A DNA stretch of 6,062 nt, from positions 1 to 6,062 of the forward strand of contig JALLON010000164.1 of the NCBI GenBank assembly GCA_027717925.1. The letters run 5' to 3'. The DNA is from Acidobacteria bacterium AH-259-G07 (GTDB lineage: Bacteria > Acidobacteriota > UBA6911 > RPQK01 > JADFOI01). The position numbers and the translations under genes are program-made. Position 1 is the first letter of the stretch. Each line of letters opens with the position of its first letter. A model generated the notes under the pieces. The model worked only from the letters and a program-made list of their open reading frames with translations. It ran no database searches and was not told where the DNA came from. Of this stretch, positions 5,087-6,062 are shown piece after piece.

Positions 5087-6062
5087 TCACTGGGCCTCTG
5101 TCGGTTCAATCCGGGGGTAGAGACCGGAATACGTCAGCCCAGGGTGACGCTTACCACAACGGGCCGGAATATCCTGCGTCCAGTCGCTTGGTATGGTGAG
5201 GCAAAAAAACAGGATAAAGGCCAAAATAATCCGCCTAGTCCACAGGGCAGCCGCAGATGTCTGACTTCCCAAACTCGAACCCTCCATGGTTTGTAGACTT
5301 TCAGTGTGAGGACGGTTGCTGCGGGCGAACCATATCAAAAGGCTGAGACCTATCAGTGACATCGAGATATTGATGACCTGGCCGGTGCCGATGTCAAACA
5401 GATCGACGCGATACTCTCGATACAGGTCCACGAAGATGCGAAGGAAGGCATACCAGAACAGGAAATGTGCAAATACGACTCCGCGTGGGGGAGAGGTTTT
5501 GCGAATCAGGAGCAACAGCGGAACCAGCAGAAAGTTTTTCGCGCCGTCATAGAGAACTACCGGGTGGCGAAAGCCGTCCGCATCCGGGAATTGAACCGCC
5601 CACCAGACATCGGTAGTAGCTCCGACAATCTGCCCGTCGATGAAGTTTCCGATCCTTCCCATCCCCATGACGTACGCTCCCGGAATCACCAGTTCATCGA
5701 CAATGGAGAGGAAATCCCTGCCGCGCCACCAGCAGAAAACCCAGGTTCCAACGGTGGCGCCGAGCAGGAGACCATGAGTTGACATGCCACCCAACCAGTA
5801 TGCGGGGATTTGCCAGAGGTGATTTCCGTAGTAATCCCACTCGTAGAAAACAACCTCAACCAAGCGGCCACCGATCAGCACCCCTGCACTGAAGCAAATG
5901 CTGATGTCCAAGACTTCCGCCACGGACAGATCAAGCCGATTTCGCACCCGTCGAAACCACAGATATATCCCGAGAAACCCGAGCGTGTAGCTGAGGCCGT
6001 ACCACCAAAGGTACAGGCCCGCGATTTCACCGATGATGGGATCGATTCGATGGACAAAAGGT
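5087..6062 (-). CDS. lgt: Prolipoprotein diacylglyceryl transferase (Lgt), 5' end cut by the window edge
   Basis: Lgt moves a diacylglyceryl group from phosphatidylglycerol to the lipobox cysteine of prelipoproteins in the inner membrane. About 324 residues are visible, and the frame is open to the right edge with no ATG; the GTG at 5947 is internal, since the upstream 38 codons encode the typical Lgt start region with WWYGLSY (Y21). Other landmarks, numbered from the window edge, are MSTHG (H96), GRIGNFIDGQIVG (R136, N139, G147; bases 5621-5659), HPVVLYD (about 166-172) and YAFLRIFVD (Y204, R208, D212). These match E. coli Y26, R143, N146, G154, Y235 and R239. Positions matching E. coli N149, E151 and E243 are D142, Q144 and D212. 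After the usual last helix come a polar linker, an extra hydrophobic helix (about 277-290) and a roughly 34-residue tail. It is convergent with the permease operon. Lgt identity is firm; full activity is inferred. Confidence 0.9.
   Translation of the reverse strand, partial: PFVHRIDPIIGEIAGLYLWWYGLSYTLGFLGIYLWFRRVRNRLDLSVAEVLDISICFSAGVLIGGRLVEVVFYEWDYYGNHLWQIPAYWLGGMSTHGLLLGATVGTWVFCWWRGRDFLSIVDELVIPGAYVMGMGRIGNFIDGQIVGATTDVWWAVQFPDADGFRHPVVLYDGAKNFLLVPLLLLIRKTSPPRGVVFAHFLFWYAFLRIFVDLYREYRVDLFDIGTGQVINISMSLIGLSLLIWFARSNRPHTESLQTMEGSSLGSQTSAAALWTRRIILAFILFFCLTIPSDWTQDIPARCGKRHPGLTYSGLYPRIEPTEAQ

Noticed and set aside
5072..5096. Imperfect hairpin AGTG-ggt-CACT flanked by GGCC on both sides near the lgt stop codon
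   Set aside because: The inner stem is 4 bp with an asymmetric internal loop and no adjoining T-run; likely chance.

Overview
The window holds five protein-coding genes of a Gram-negative-type bacterium (inner-membrane, periplasmic-adaptor and lipoprotein-processing proteins). Base composition is roughly balanced and the genes are tightly packed. No rRNA, tRNA, CRISPR array, transposon or integrase was seen. The mix of a MacA-like adaptor, two MacB/FtsX-type permeases of 415 residues each and a divergent Lgt with a C-terminal extension resembles uncultured Acidobacteriota-, Nitrospirota- or NC10-like genomes. That placement is an impression only; nothing here fixes the phylum.

Layout. (1) Positions 59-685 (+) encode a CPBP/Abi-family membrane protease. 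Its reading frame stays open to the left edge, so the true start may lie upstream. (2) A hairpin at 669-700, U-rich in both directions, sits between this gene and the convergent next one. (3) Positions 759-2303 (-) encode a MacA-like membrane-fusion (HlyD-family) adaptor with a long coiled coil. (4) The divergent intergenic region (2304-2507) contains a 20-bp dyad at 2386-2405 and a -10-like box at 2441-2449. (5) Positions 2508-3755 and 3752-4999 (+) encode two paralogous MacB/FtsX-type permeases whose stop and start overlap in ATGA. (6) Positions 5087-6062 (-) encode an Lgt (prolipoprotein diacylglyceryl transferase), convergent with the permeases and cut by the right edge.

How they fit together. 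The adaptor and the two permeases probably form one tripartite ABC export or lipoprotein/envelope-handling complex: a permease heterodimer in the inner membrane with the adaptor projecting toward an outer-membrane channel. Neither permease has an ATP-binding domain, and no ATPase or TolC-like gene is in the window, so these must be encoded elsewhere. The dyad in the shared upstream region is a plausible operator coordinating the divergent halves.

Main points for a second look: the dyad plus -10 arrangement, which also argues against the first ATG of permease 1; the split, ATPase-less transporter locus; the Lgt with substitutions at conserved acidic or amide positions and an extra C-terminal helix and tail; the bidirectional terminator whose loop holds a stop codon; and a perfect 9-bp hairpin early in the second permease gene.
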